NCBI RefSeq assembly: GCF_000168975.1
Contig: NZ_AAUW01000022.1
Location: 59,974 to 123,973 of the forward strand
Reading direction: 5' to 3'
DNA from: Roseibium aggregatum IAM 12614
GTDB lineage: Bacteria > Pseudomonadota > Alphaproteobacteria > Rhizobiales > Stappiaceae
Length of the DNA: 64,000 bases
Shown: in pieces, positions 44,145-53,404 of the stretch
Position numbering within the stretch: position 1 is the stretch's first letter
Layout of the letters: every line of letters starts with the position of its first letter
Made by a program: the position numbers and the translations under genes
The notes under the pieces: generated by a model
Told to the model about the DNA's origin: nothing
Seen by the model: the letters and a program-made list of their open reading frames with translations, nothing else
The model's database searches: none

Positions 44145-45733
44145 CCGGTGAACCCATGAGCAATTTTTCGACCACCCAGACTGTGCGCAAGCAGGTCATC
44201 CCGACCCGTGGCGGCATCGTGGCGGCCCAGCATCGCAAGGCGGCCGAAGTCGGAGCCGCCATTCTGGAGGCAGGCGGTGATGCGATAGACGCGGCCGTCG
44301 CGACCTCCTTTGCGGTCGGCGTCGTCGAGCCCTGGATGAGCGGGCCTGCCGGCGGCGGCTGCATGATGATCTGGCGCGAGGCAGAGCAGAGAGCCCACAC
44401 CCTGTTCTTCGGTATGCGGTCTCCCAAGGGTCTCGATCCGGCGGACTATCCGCTGGACGGCTCCGGCCGGTCTTCCGACCTTTTTCCCTGGCCGTCCGTC
44501 AAGGAAGACCGAAACGTCCAGGGCGCAACCGCGATTGCGGTCCCCGGCACCGTTGCCGGCATGGAACTGGCGCACCGGCTTTTCGGCCGCGTCGATTGGA
44601 AGGAGCTGCTCGCGCCCGCCGGGAAACTCGCCAGGGAAGGTCTGCTGATCGACTGGTATGCTTCTCTGCTGATTGCCTCCAGCACCCGTGCGCTCTCAAA
44701 GGATCCCGATGCAGCCCGTCTGTTTCTGGAAGACGGGCAATGGCCGACGATAGCCGGCTGGACGGCCCTGTCGGAGAAAAGGCTCGACCAGAGCCGACTG
44801 GCCGAAACGCTGGAATGGCTTGCCAGGGAAGGCGCCCGGGACTTCTATGAAGGCGACATCGCCCGCGCCATGGTGTCCGACGTCAGGGCCAAGGGCGGTT
44901 CGCTCGGTCTGGACGATCTGGCAGCCTACAAAGCGGAGCTGCGCGAAGCTATTGCGGTTCCCTATCGCGGCGGCCTTGTCCACGCTTCCAAAGGATTGAC
45001 CGCAGGCCCGAACCTCGCCGAATGCCTCGCAATGATGGAAAATGCCTTTGAACCGGGCAGCACGCCGGACGGGAAGAGCTACAGTGCCATGGTCGAGGCG
45101 CTTGGCGCCACCTACAGGAACCGCCTGAAATTCATGGGCGATCAAGATGCCCCGCACGCGCCCTCCTGCACCACCCATTTTTCTGTCGTCGACCGGCATG
45201 GCAACATGGTCGCCGTCACCCAGACCCTGCTTTCGATCTTCGGCTCGCGTGTCGTCTCTCCGGCCACCGGCCTTCTCATGAACAACGGCATCATGTGGTT
45301 CGACCCGGAACCCGGCAAACCCAACTCGCTGGCACCGGACAAGGGCTGCCTGATGAATGTCTGCCCGACGATAGGCGAGAAGAATGGCAGGCGTTTTGCC
45401 ATCGGGGCCTCTGGCGGCCGTAAGATCCTGCCGGCCACCCTGAACCTCGCCTCCTTCATGATGGATTTCGGCATGGATCTGGAGGAGGCCTTCCACCAGC
45501 CGCGCGTCGATAATTCCGGCGGGACGACCACCGTCGCCGACGAGGATCTGGCGCCCGAGATCCTTACAGCACTTCAAGAAATCCAGCCTGCCGTAACCAC
45601 GAAACGAACGGTCTATCCCTATGCCTTCGCCTGTCCCGCAGGCGTGATGCGGGAAAACGGAATGAACACCGGCTGCACGGAAATCATGTCGCCCTGGGGC
45701 GATGCCGTGGCCGAAAAGGACGTGATGAACTGA
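44141..45733 (+). CDS. ggt: Gamma-glutamyltransferase
   Basis: A 530-residue Ntn-hydrolase of the gamma-glutamyltransferase family. The large-subunit part has QHRKAAEVGAAILEAGGDAI and EPWMSGPAGGGCMMIWREAE. The autoprocessing site and catalytic Thr lie in CTTHFSVVDRHGNMVAVTQT, with the later NNGIMWFDPEPGKPNSLAPD. It cleaves gamma-glutamyl bonds and can transfer the glutamyl group. No signal peptide is seen, so it looks cytosolic, unlike many bacterial Ggt enzymes, matching import of the substrate by the upstream transporter. It overlaps that transporter. Confidence 0.92.
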   Translation: MTGEPMSNFSTTQTVRKQVIPTRGGIVAAQHRKAAEVGAAILEAGGDAIDAAVATSFAVGVVEPWMSGPAGGGCMMIWREAEQRAHTLFFGMRSPKGLDPADYPLDGSGRSSDLFPWPSVKEDRNVQGATAIAVPGTVAGMELAHRLFGRVDWKELLAPAGKLAREGLLIDWYASLLIASSTRALSKDPDAARLFLEDGQWPTIAGWTALSEKRLDQSRLAETLEWLAREGARDFYEGDIARAMVSDVRAKGGSLGLDDLAAYKAELREAIAVPYRGGLVHASKGLTAGPNLAECLAMMENAFEPGSTPDGKSYSAMVEALGATYRNRLKFMGDQDAPHAPSCTTHFSVVDRHGNMVAVTQTLLSIFGSRVVSPATGLLMNNGIMWFDPEPGKPNSLAPDKGCLMNVCPTIGEKNGRRFAIGASGGRKILPATLNLASFMMDFGMDLEEAFHQPRVDNSGGTTTVADEDLAPEILTALQEIQPAVTTKRTVYPYAFACPAGVMRENGMNTGCTEIMSPWGDAVAEKDVMN

Positions 45734-45734
45734 C

Positions 45735-47138
45735 ATGACAAGCCGCTCTTCTGCACTGAAAAATATTGAGGAATACGCAGATCTTGGAGGCTTTGTCGAA
45801 GAGCTCTCCAGGCTGGTTGCCTATCCGACCGAAAGCCAGGAACCGGCTGCCCGCCCTGAACTTAAGCGCTATCTCATTGAAGCGGCCATCCCCATGCTGG
45901 AGGGCATGGGCTTCAACTGCCGTATCCTGGAAAATCCGGACGAGGCCGGTTGTCCTTTCCTTTACGCCGAGCGGATAGAAGATCCGGACTTTGAGACCGT
46001 TCTTACCTACGGCCATGGCGATGTGATCCGCGCCCAGACGGATGAGTGGCGGCAGGACCTCGCCCCCTTCAAGGTCGTCGTCGAGGGCGACAAGGCCTAT
46101 GGCCGGGGAACTGCGGACAACAAGGGCCAGCACCTGATCAACTTTGCCGCTCTGCGGGCTGTCATTGAAGCTCGCGGGTCTCTTGGCTTCAACGCAAAGG
46201 TCATTCTGGAAATGGCCGAGGAATGCGGATCACCCGGCCTCGATGCGCTGTTTTCGGCTCACAAGGACCTTCTGCAATCCGACGTCCTGATCGCTTCAGA
46301 CGGGCCACGCCTCCATCCGGACAGACCGACGCTGTTCATGGGATCGCGGGGCGCGGTGAATTTCGATCTTCGCGTCGAGTTCCGCAAGGGCGCGCACCAT
46401 TCCGGCAACTGGGGCGGATTGTTGAAGGATCCCGCGATCGTTCTTGCCCACGCCATATCATCAATCGTCGACCGGCGGGGGCAGATCAAGGTGCCGGAGT
46501 GGCGGCCGACCAGCCTGTCGCCAGCAATCCGGGAAACCCTCAAGGATTGCCCGGTCGGCGGCTTTGACGGCCCCTGTGTCGATACGGATTGGGGAGAAGA
46601 ATCGCTGACACCCTCCGAACGGGTCTTCGGCTGGAATTCGTTTGCTGTACTGGCCCAAAAGAGCGGCGTTCCGGAAGCCCCGGTCAATGCCATTTCCGGC
46701 TGGGCGAATGCCCATTGCCAGCTCCGCTATGTCGTTGGCACCGACCCGGAAGACATTCTCCCCGCACTGCGCAGGCACCTCGACCGCGAAGGATATGCGG
46801 ACGTTCAAGTGGTTCCAACGGAACGGGGCAGGTTTCACGCGACTCGCCTCGACCCGGATCATCCATGGGTCCGGCGCGTGGCGGTCTCGGTGGGAGAGAC
46901 AACCGGCAAGAAGCCTGTGCTTCTGCCGAACCTTGCCGGCTCCCTTCCCAATGAGAGTTTTTCCGAAACTCTTGGACTGCCGACCGTCTGGCTGCCGCAT
47001 TCCTATCCCGGTTGCTCCCAACACGCACCGGACGAGCACCTTCTCTTGTCTTCCAGCCGCGAGGCCTTACGAATGATGACAGGGCTGTTCTGGGATATCG
47101 GAGAAGGCCGGGGGCATGCCGGCAGCTCCGGCGTTTAG
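45735..47138 (+). CDS. M20-family metallopeptidase
   Basis: A 467-residue cytosolic M20 dipeptidase/deacylase. It has the metal-binding blocks FETVLTYGHGDVIRAQTDEW (His, Asp), KAYGRGTADNKGQHLINFAA (Asp), MAEECGSPGLDALFSAHK (Glu-Glu) and the late IPHSYPGC-type segment LPHSYPGCSQHAPDEHLLLS (His). A dimerisation/lid domain sits in the middle (HHSGNWGGLLKDPAIVLAHA). The substrate is unknown but amide-linked amino acids are typical. It starts one base after the gamma-glutamyltransferase stop. Confidence 0.9.
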   Translation: MTSRSSALKNIEEYADLGGFVEELSRLVAYPTESQEPAARPELKRYLIEAAIPMLEGMGFNCRILENPDEAGCPFLYAERIEDPDFETVLTYGHGDVIRAQTDEWRQDLAPFKVVVEGDKAYGRGTADNKGQHLINFAALRAVIEARGSLGFNAKVILEMAEECGSPGLDALFSAHKDLLQSDVLIASDGPRLHPDRPTLFMGSRGAVNFDLRVEFRKGAHHSGNWGGLLKDPAIVLAHAISSIVDRRGQIKVPEWRPTSLSPAIRETLKDCPVGGFDGPCVDTDWGEESLTPSERVFGWNSFAVLAQKSGVPEAPVNAISGWANAHCQLRYVVGTDPEDILPALRRHLDREGYADVQVVPTERGRFHATRLDPDHPWVRRVAVSVGETTGKKPVLLPNLAGSLPNESFSETLGLPTVWLPHSYPGCSQHAPDEHLLLSSSREALRMMTGLFWDIGEGRGHAGSSGV

Positions 47139-47151
47139 GGGAAGTGGGGCA

Positions 47152-48387
47152 ATGTCGGATGTTCTGGTTCTCGGTGGAGGCATGGTGGGTGTCTCGACCG
47201 CCCTGGCCCTGCAGAGTGCCGGACGGGATGTTGTTCTTGTTGACAGACGGGAGGTCGGACAGGAGACGAGCTACGGCAATGCCGGGGTCATTCAGAGCGA
47301 GGCCGTCGAGCCTTATCCCCTGCCCCTCTCCCTGACCACGCTCTTCAACATTGCTTTCAAGCGCAGCAACGATGTCAATTACCACCTGACCGCGCTGCCG
47401 GCCTATCTGCGTCCACTGTGGCTCTATTTTCGCTCGTCCCTTCCCGCCCGGCACAGGGAGATATCGCAGACCTATGCCGGATTGGTCCGGCGCGCGACCG
47501 CCGACCATGCTCCGTTGATCGCCGCGGCCGGTGCGGACAATCTGATCCGCAGATCCGGCCTCCGATTTGTCTACAAAACGCAGCAAGCCCTCGAGTCCTC
47601 TGCCAAGGAGGCGGAACGCATTTCGCGCGAGTATGGAGTTGAAGTTACCTTCGAAACTGCGTCGGAACTCGCAACTGCAGAACCGCATTTGAAACCGGTC
47701 CTCGCCGGTGCGGTCCACTGGCCCGAAACCTGGAGCTGCGCGGACCCGGGAGATCTGACGCGGGCCTATGCCGCTCTGTTCATCTCAAGGGGCGGCAGCA
47801 TCGTCACGGTGGATGCGGCCACGCTTTGCGAACAGGATGCCGGCTGGTCCGTGACCGGGCGTGAGGGAGCCGTCACGGCAAGGGAAGCCGTTGTTGCGCT
47901 CGGGCCATGGTCGCCCGTTCTTCTCAAGCGCTTCGGCTATGATATTCCCCTGCTTCGCAAGCGCGGTTACCACCGTCATTTTATCGGTGGCGGCACATTG
48001 AACGCTCCCATGCTGTTGGGCGAAAGCGCCACTGTACTGTCTCCGATGCAACGGGGGCTGAGGGTCCTGACCGGAGCGGAACTTGCCACCATTGATGCAC
48101 CACCCTCACCCGTTCAATTGCAGCGAAGCACTGCAGCGGCGGCCGAATTGGTCGAGCTGGGAGAGCCCGTCGAGACCGAGCCCTGGTTCGGCAATCGTCC
48201 CTGCATGCCCGACATGTTGCCACTCGCCGGCAGGGCGCCGCGTCACAAGGGGCTGTGGTTCCACTTTGGGCATGGTCACCAGGGCTTCACTCTGGGCCCG
48301 ACAACCGCGGCCCTGCTTGCCGAAGAGATGGCGACCGGAAGCGCCCCGGTACCTGAACTTTCTCCTTCCCGCCTGAGGTATCTCTGA
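47152..48387 (+). CDS. DadA-like FAD-dependent amine/amino acid oxidoreductase
   Basis: A 411-residue DAO-superfamily enzyme. The FAD-binding start DVLVLGGGMVGVSTALALQS is followed by SYGNAGVIQSEAVEPYPLPL, then WPETWSCADPGDLTRAYAAL and AREAVVALGPWSPVLLKRFG. The C-terminal GHGHQGFTLGPTTAALLAEE is the FAD end segment. It resembles D-amino acid dehydrogenases, which deaminate D-amino acids or N-substituted amino acids. The ATG at 47152 gives the proper glycine-rich start; the frame is open to 47116. It overlaps nothing and precedes the amidase by two bases. Confidence 0.9.
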   Translation: MSDVLVLGGGMVGVSTALALQSAGRDVVLVDRREVGQETSYGNAGVIQSEAVEPYPLPLSLTTLFNIAFKRSNDVNYHLTALPAYLRPLWLYFRSSLPARHREISQTYAGLVRRATADHAPLIAAAGADNLIRRSGLRFVYKTQQALESSAKEAERISREYGVEVTFETASELATAEPHLKPVLAGAVHWPETWSCADPGDLTRAYAALFISRGGSIVTVDAATLCEQDAGWSVTGREGAVTAREAVVALGPWSPVLLKRFGYDIPLLRKRGYHRHFIGGGTLNAPMLLGESATVLSPMQRGLRVLTGAELATIDAPPSPVQLQRSTAAAAELVELGEPVETEPWFGNRPCMPDMLPLAGRAPRHKGLWFHFGHGHQGFTLGPTTAALLAEEMATGSAPVPELSPSRLRYL

Positions 48388-48389
48388 AC

Positions 48390-49862
48390 ATGTCCGACCC
48401 CGCAGACCTGACAGCGATTGAAGCCCGCCAACTCATCGGCAGGCGCAAGCTGTCGCCCGTTGAACTGACCGAGGCCTGCATCGCCCGGACAGAGGCGATC
48501 AACCCGGCGATCAACGCCGTGGTTGCGAGCGATTTCGATCGCCTGCGAGATGACGCCCGCAAGGCGGAAGCTGCCGTGATGAAGGGCGACGCCCTTGGCG
48601 CGGTGCACGGTCTGCCCTTTGGCGTCAAGGACATGATCGATGTAGCCGGGCTGCCGACAACCTTTGGTTCGGACCTCTTCAAGGACAATATTGCCGTCAG
48701 GGATGACGCCATTGTCTCCGCCCTGCGTCTGGCAGGCGGCCTTGTGCTCGGAAAGACCAACAATCCGGAGTTTTCCGCCGGCGGCAATACGATCAACACG
48801 GTGTATGGGCCGACGGGCAACCCGCATGACCCGGCAAAGAGTGCTGCTGGGTCGTCAGGCGGCTCGGCGGCAGCCCTTGCCACAGGCATGGCCCCGCTTT
48901 GCACCGGCTCGGATACCGGCGGCAGCCTGCGCAATCCGGCCGCGTTCTGCGGCGTTGTCGGCTTCCGCCCATCTCCGGGCGTGGTACCTGGCGACAATCG
49001 AAGCATCGCTCTGATGCATCTGCCGACTTCCGGCCCGATGGCCCGCACGGTCGCCGACACGGCCCTGATGCTATCGGTCATGGCGCGGCCAGACCGTCTC
49101 GACCCTTTCACCGGGGTCATGGACGGCAAGACGCTGTGGAACCCTGAGGATTTTGCCACGCTGCCACGCCGCGACCTGAACGCGCTGAAGATCGCCTTCA
49201 CCGAAGATTTCGGCTTCGCGATGACGGAAAAGGTGATCCGGTGCGCTTTCCGCAAGCGGGTGGAGCACCTGACACCACTCTTCGCCTCAGCAGAAGAAAC
49301 GTCCCCCGACTGTACCGGCGCTGACCGGATATTTGCCGTTCTGCGCGCGATCATGATGCTCGGCGCTCACCATGCCAATACGCTTAAGTATCCCGGACGG
49401 TTCGGGCCAAACATCATGGCAAATGTCGAGGAGGGGCTTTCCTATTCGGCACTTGATGTCGCCGATGCGATGAACCGGCAGGGTGTCTACTATCGCAACT
49501 GGCAGGGCTTCTTCGACAAACACGACTACATCCTCTCGCCGGCGGTGACAATCAGCCCGCGCGACTGGCATGAACTTTACCCGGTCGAGATCGATGGCGT
49601 GGCAACACAAAGCTACTATCAGTGGCTGGCCCTTGCCTACGCCTCGACCATTCCGGGCCATCCTTCCGTGACCATCCCGATGGGCCGCGACGAGCTTGGC
49701 ATGCCCTTCGGTCTGCAGATCATCGGCAAACGCAACGATGACCTTGGCGTGCTGGCAGTTGCCGCGGAAATCGAAGCCGCGATAATCGGAGAGGACACCT
49801 TTGCGGTGCCAAAACCCGACCTGACGGCACTCAGGAACGCAAGGCCGATCCTGGAAGGTTGA
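48390..49862 (+). CDS. Amidase signature family enzyme
   Basis: A 490-residue amidase-signature hydrolase. The Ser-cisSer-Lys triad is visible: Lys in LPFGVKDMIDVAGLPTTFGS, cis-Ser in SAAGSSGGSAAALATGMAPL and nucleophile Ser in TGSDTGGSLRNPAAFCGVVG. The C-terminus is QIIGKRNDDLGVLAVAAEIE. It hydrolyses amides to carboxylic acid and ammonia or amine. As the last gene of the transporter operon it may free the amine or ammonia from the imported compound. That is inference. Confidence 0.92.
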   Translation: MSDPADLTAIEARQLIGRRKLSPVELTEACIARTEAINPAINAVVASDFDRLRDDARKAEAAVMKGDALGAVHGLPFGVKDMIDVAGLPTTFGSDLFKDNIAVRDDAIVSALRLAGGLVLGKTNNPEFSAGGNTINTVYGPTGNPHDPAKSAAGSSGGSAAALATGMAPLCTGSDTGGSLRNPAAFCGVVGFRPSPGVVPGDNRSIALMHLPTSGPMARTVADTALMLSVMARPDRLDPFTGVMDGKTLWNPEDFATLPRRDLNALKIAFTEDFGFAMTEKVIRCAFRKRVEHLTPLFASAEETSPDCTGADRIFAVLRAIMMLGAHHANTLKYPGRFGPNIMANVEEGLSYSALDVADAMNRQGVYYRNWQGFFDKHDYILSPAVTISPRDWHELYPVEIDGVATQSYYQWLALAYASTIPGHPSVTIPMGRDELGMPFGLQIIGKRNDDLGVLAVAAEIEAAIIGEDTFAVPKPDLTALRNARPILEG

Positions 49863-50061
49863 TAATGCACAATAGGACAGTGGCACGTTGTCCTTCACGC
49901 TCGCATTACGAAGAAAATCCAGGTCTGGCGCACGCCGGGCAGCACTATGAGCTGTTTGCCATGCAGCTTGTTAAAGGCGGTCAAGCGCCGGGCGCGGATC
50001 TCCAGAAGGTGCTTGCGCACGGCGCGCAGCACCGCTTGCCGTCATGGGGCAGGCTCCACAC
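49863..50061. other. Intergenic region between convergent genes
   Basis: About 200 bases between the amidase and the minus-strand aminotransferase. A short plus-strand frame overlapping the amidase stop (starting at a TTG) has no ribosome site and is not called. No clear terminator was seen. Confidence 0.4.
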
Positions 50062-51258
50062 CTAGGCCACTTCGGGAACGAGTGCGGTAACGAAAGCCTG
50101 AATTCTGCTCAGGGCGGTGTCGATGTCCGCAAGTGACGCAGAGCCGAAGCAGACGCGCACGCGGCCCTCGCCTGTCGGGCCGTAGAAGCAGCCTGACTCG
50201 ACCACAACACCGGATGCGTCGAGAAGTTTGTCGGCGAATTCCTGGGAGCCAAGGCCGGTGCCGGTAATATCTGGGAAGGCGTAGATCGTGCCTTCGGGCC
50301 ATTCACAGGTGATCCCTGGCATTTGATTGAGGCGGCTTACAACCACCTGGCGTTTTTCAGCGTCTTCCGCGATCAGGTCTTTCAATATCGCCGGGTCGCC
50401 CGTTACCGCGGCGACGGCGCCTTCCTGAATAAACGTGTTCACGTGCGTCACGTCGCTTGCGGTGATCTTCAAAAGCGCACCGATTGCCGCCTTGGGCGCG
50501 ACCATGTATCCGAGACGCCAGCCGTCCATGGCATAGCTCTTGGTAAAGGCAAACAGTGTGACAGTGCGGTCGTCCATGCCATCAAGCGAGGCTATGGAGA
50601 CATGCTCGGCGCTGTCATAAAGAATATCCTCATATACTTCATCCGATACGACGATCAGATCGTGCCTGATCGCCAGATCCGCCAGAGACTGCAGCTCCTC
50701 CCGGCTATAGACGCGACCCGTCGGATTGCAGGGATTGATGAGCACGATCACCTTGGTGCGTGCGGTGATCTTTGCCTCGATCATCGCAGCATCGAGCCGA
50801 AACCCGTTCGCAGCGTCGAGCGGCGCCATCACCGGCACTGCGCCCGCCATTTCGATCTTGCCGATATGCTGCGGATAGTAGGGTTCAAGCAGGATTGCCT
50901 CGTCACCCTCATCGAGAAAGGCCATAAGAGCGGCATAGGAACCGTGCGTCAGGCCATTGGTGACGATAATCCGGTCGGGGCCGACGTCCAGGCTGTTCTT
51001 GCGCCTGAGCTTTTCGGCAAGGGCCTCGCGAAGATGCGGCAGCCCGGCGAGATCGGAATAGTGGACGCAGCCGTGCTGAAGAGCCTTGATCGTTGCGTCC
51101 TTGATGTGTTGCGGCGTGTCGGCGAAAGGACGGCCGACTTCGAGGTGAATCAAGTCGTCACGCCCAGACATTGCCGCTTTCTGGTACATGCCGAAGGATT
51201 TCGGCGATGTATTGGTGATGCGTTTTGCAAGGTGTTTCATCATCTTACCGATCTTCAT
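50062..51258 (-). CDS. PLP-dependent class I aminotransferase
   Basis: A 398-residue fold-type I aminotransferase. The N-terminal region has RDDLIHLEVGRPFADTPQHI and HYSDLAGLPHLREALAEKLR. The PLP region includes INPCNPTGRVYSREELQSLA, SDEVYEDILYDSAEHVSIAS and the lysine motif TLFAFTKSYAMDGWRLGYMV. It ends GRVRVCFGSASLADIDTALS. The ATG at 51258 follows GGAG closely; 51243 or 51240 are alternatives. It transfers amino groups to 2-oxo acids. Nearby amino acid importers and RidA suggest amino acid catabolism. Confidence 0.92.
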   Translation of the reverse strand: MKIGKMMKHLAKRITNTSPKSFGMYQKAAMSGRDDLIHLEVGRPFADTPQHIKDATIKALQHGCVHYSDLAGLPHLREALAEKLRRKNSLDVGPDRIIVTNGLTHGSYAALMAFLDEGDEAILLEPYYPQHIGKIEMAGAVPVMAPLDAANGFRLDAAMIEAKITARTKVIVLINPCNPTGRVYSREELQSLADLAIRHDLIVVSDEVYEDILYDSAEHVSIASLDGMDDRTVTLFAFTKSYAMDGWRLGYMVAPKAAIGALLKITASDVTHVNTFIQEGAVAAVTGDPAILKDLIAEDAEKRQVVVSRLNQMPGITCEWPEGTIYAFPDITGTGLGSQEFADKLLDASGVVVESGCFYGPTGEGRVRVCFGSASLADIDTALSRIQAFVTALVPEVA

Positions 51259-51497
51259 CTCCGGTTGATCTGATTGATTGCATTGGTTCCCGCTGCTTGT
51301 GGCCTTTGGCCGAGGCGGAAATGGGCGGCGGAAAATGACCAGGCGGGGGGCCCCACACGTCCGTGAGGTCGCCAGCAGATTTACCTGCTTTGGTTTAAGG
51401 CCGGACATATGGCTTTTTCAGTGCAGGGAAGTGTCCAATCCCTGTTTCTCCCACGCGTGCATTCGCGTGGGGACGCCTCTGCGGACAAAGGTAGAAA
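51259..51497. other. Intergenic region
   Basis: About 240 bases between two minus-strand genes. No additional gene was recognised. Confidence 0.45.
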
Positions 51498-52493
51498 TCA
51501 TGTCCGGGAACTCAGGCGGGCGCTCCCCGTAGCGGGCTTTCTCCGGGCCTTGACGTGCCGTGAAACTGTCGCGTTTTCTCCAAGAATGCCGCGCGGGCGA
51601 ACGAGCAGTACGACACACAGAGCAATCCCGATAAGTACGATCTGCAGCGAGGACGCACGCGCCTGCTCGCTGGCCGGAAAGAGTTGTGAAACGATGTTAC
51701 CTGATACCGCCCAGATGCCCCAGACGAGCACGCCGCCGAGGATAGCGCCCCGCATGTTGCCCGATCCGCCGATGATCAGCATTGTCCAGACCTGGAATGT
51801 CAAAGTCGGAAGGTAATTATCGGGAGCGATAAAGCCGATGAAATGGGCTTGCGCCGCACCTCCGAGCCCCATCACGAACCCGCCGATGGCAAAGGCTTGA
51901 AGCCGGTAGGATTCCGGATTTTTTCCAAGGCCGCGGGCGGCGGTCTCGTCTTCACGGATCGCGCGCAAGACGCGCCCCCAGGGCGAACGGACCAAATGTT
52001 CAAGCACAAGATAGGTCACACTCACGAGCGCAGCCATCACCGCCAGATTTGCGAAGCTGAAAAGGTCGGTGTTCTCTGCAAATTCGCCGAAGGGGCGGGG
52101 GATAAAGCCGATACCGAAAGGACCACCCGTGAGACCGACCAGATTTAGCAGCACAAGCTGGATCATCACTGCAGCGCCAAATGTCGCGATTGCGAGGTAG
52201 TCCGATCTTAGCCGCAGAGTGAGTAAGCCAAGGGCTGCGGACAAGAGCCCCGCGACAAGCCCTCCACCGAGCCAGCCGATCACGATAGGCAGGCCGAAAC
52301 CACCGATGCGATCCACGATGAAAGGGGTTGTCAGCAGCGCGGAGGTGTAAGCGCCAACCGCTACAAAACCCGCTACGCCGACATTGAACAATCCGGTCTG
52401 TCCCCATTGCACATTGAGGCCGAGGCAGATGACCGCGTAGCTGAGGGCCATCGTCAGAAAGAACGCGCCATAGGAAAGCAGGTCGAAGATCAT
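51498..52493 (-). CDS. livM: Branched-chain-type ABC permease, LivM-like
   Basis: A 331-residue permease with about nine or ten helices. It starts MIFDLLSYGAFFLTMALSYA and has the LivM signature LNVQWGQTGLFNVGVAGFVA, LRLRSDYLAIATFGAAVMIQ, the EAA-type LRAIREDETAARGLGKNPES and GSGNMRGAILGGVLVWGIWA. The ATG at 52493 is chosen because it overlaps the LivH-like stop (ATGA) and follows AAAGG; the frame is open to 52574. It forms the import channel with the next gene. Confidence 0.93.
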   Translation of the reverse strand: MIFDLLSYGAFFLTMALSYAVICLGLNVQWGQTGLFNVGVAGFVAVGAYTSALLTTPFIVDRIGGFGLPIVIGWLGGGLVAGLLSAALGLLTLRLRSDYLAIATFGAAVMIQLVLLNLVGLTGGPFGIGFIPRPFGEFAENTDLFSFANLAVMAALVSVTYLVLEHLVRSPWGRVLRAIREDETAARGLGKNPESYRLQAFAIGGFVMGLGGAAQAHFIGFIAPDNYLPTLTFQVWTMLIIGGSGNMRGAILGGVLVWGIWAVSGNIVSQLFPASEQARASSLQIVLIGIALCVVLLVRPRGILGENATVSRHVKARRKPATGSARLSSRT

Positions 52494-53404
52494 GCCGTTG
52501 CCTTTCCGAAAAGTCCGTTGGGGCGCAGCAGAAGGACTGCCACGAGAATGACGAAGGCGACTGCAGCGCGCCATTCAGCGCCGATGACCTGGATCGTTAA
52601 CGCTTCCGCCAGCCCGACAATCAGGCCAGCCAGCATGGCTCCGGGAACCGACCCAATGCCTCCGAGGATGGAGGCTGCGAATAGCGGCAGGAGAAGGTCG
52701 AGCCCCATTGTCGGCCGAATCTGGACGAGCAGTCCCGACATGACACCGGCGACTGCGGCAAGCGCGGCTCCCAGTACCCAGACGAGACGGATGACGTTGC
52801 GCACGTCGATTCCTGTCAGACTGGCAAGCTGAGCGTTCTCGGACACCGCGCGCATCGCGCGACCGGCAGGTGTTCGCGTGAGCAAGAGATGCACCAGCAC
52901 CACGGTGATGAAGGCAAGGCCGAGAACCAGCAGTTGGTCGGGTGTTGCCCGCATGCCGCCGAACAGAGGCTTTGAGATTTGCAACGCATTGGTGAAATAC
53001 GCCGGCTTGGAGGTGAAAATGAACTCGAGCAGGTTCCGCAGTGCCAGGGCTGCTCCGAAGGATGCCATAACCAGGATGATGATTGCCGAACCGGAACGAC
53101 GCAGGCGGCCAAAAAGGAGCCAATCGACCGTCAGCGCCAGGAGCGCGGTGAGGACCATCGATCCAATCAGGGCGATAGGCACTGACCAGCCGAATGAAAA
53201 TGGACCTATCGGGGTGCTGAGTGAGGGCAGCATCGCACCTAGCGCAGCGCTCAAGGACAACGCCACATAGGCGCCCCAACTCAGCAGTTCCCCATGCCCG
53301 AAGTTTGCGAAACGCAGGATCGAGTAAGTCAGGGTCACGCCGATTGCGCCGAGGCCGATGATCCCGCCGTTAATGAGACCATCCATGATGGCTTGCGTGA
53401 TCAT
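52490..53404 (-). CDS. livH: Branched-chain-type ABC permease, LivH-like
   Basis: A 304-residue permease starting MITQAIMDGLINGGIIGLGA, with GVTLTYSILRFANFGHGELL (the LivH hallmark), LAFITVVLVHLLLTRTPAGR and RAVSENAQLASLTGIDVRNV. Later it has GAALAAVAGVMSGLLVQIRP and SILGGIGSVPGAMLAGLIVG. It pairs with LivM. Its start overlaps the ATPase stop (ATGA), placing it in one operon. Confidence 0.93.
   Translation of the reverse strand: MITQAIMDGLINGGIIGLGAIGVTLTYSILRFANFGHGELLSWGAYVALSLSAALGAMLPSLSTPIGPFSFGWSVPIALIGSMVLTALLALTVDWLLFGRLRRSGSAIIILVMASFGAALALRNLLEFIFTSKPAYFTNALQISKPLFGGMRATPDQLLVLGLAFITVVLVHLLLTRTPAGRAMRAVSENAQLASLTGIDVRNVIRLVWVLGAALAAVAGVMSGLLVQIRPTMGLDLLLPLFAASILGGIGSVPGAMLAGLIVGLAEALTIQVIGAEWRAAVAFVILVAVLLLRPNGLFGKATA

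Noticed and set aside
49859..50065. A 68-codon plus-strand frame overlapping the amidase stop.
   Set aside because: Starts at TTG without a ribosome site and has no protein-like similarity.
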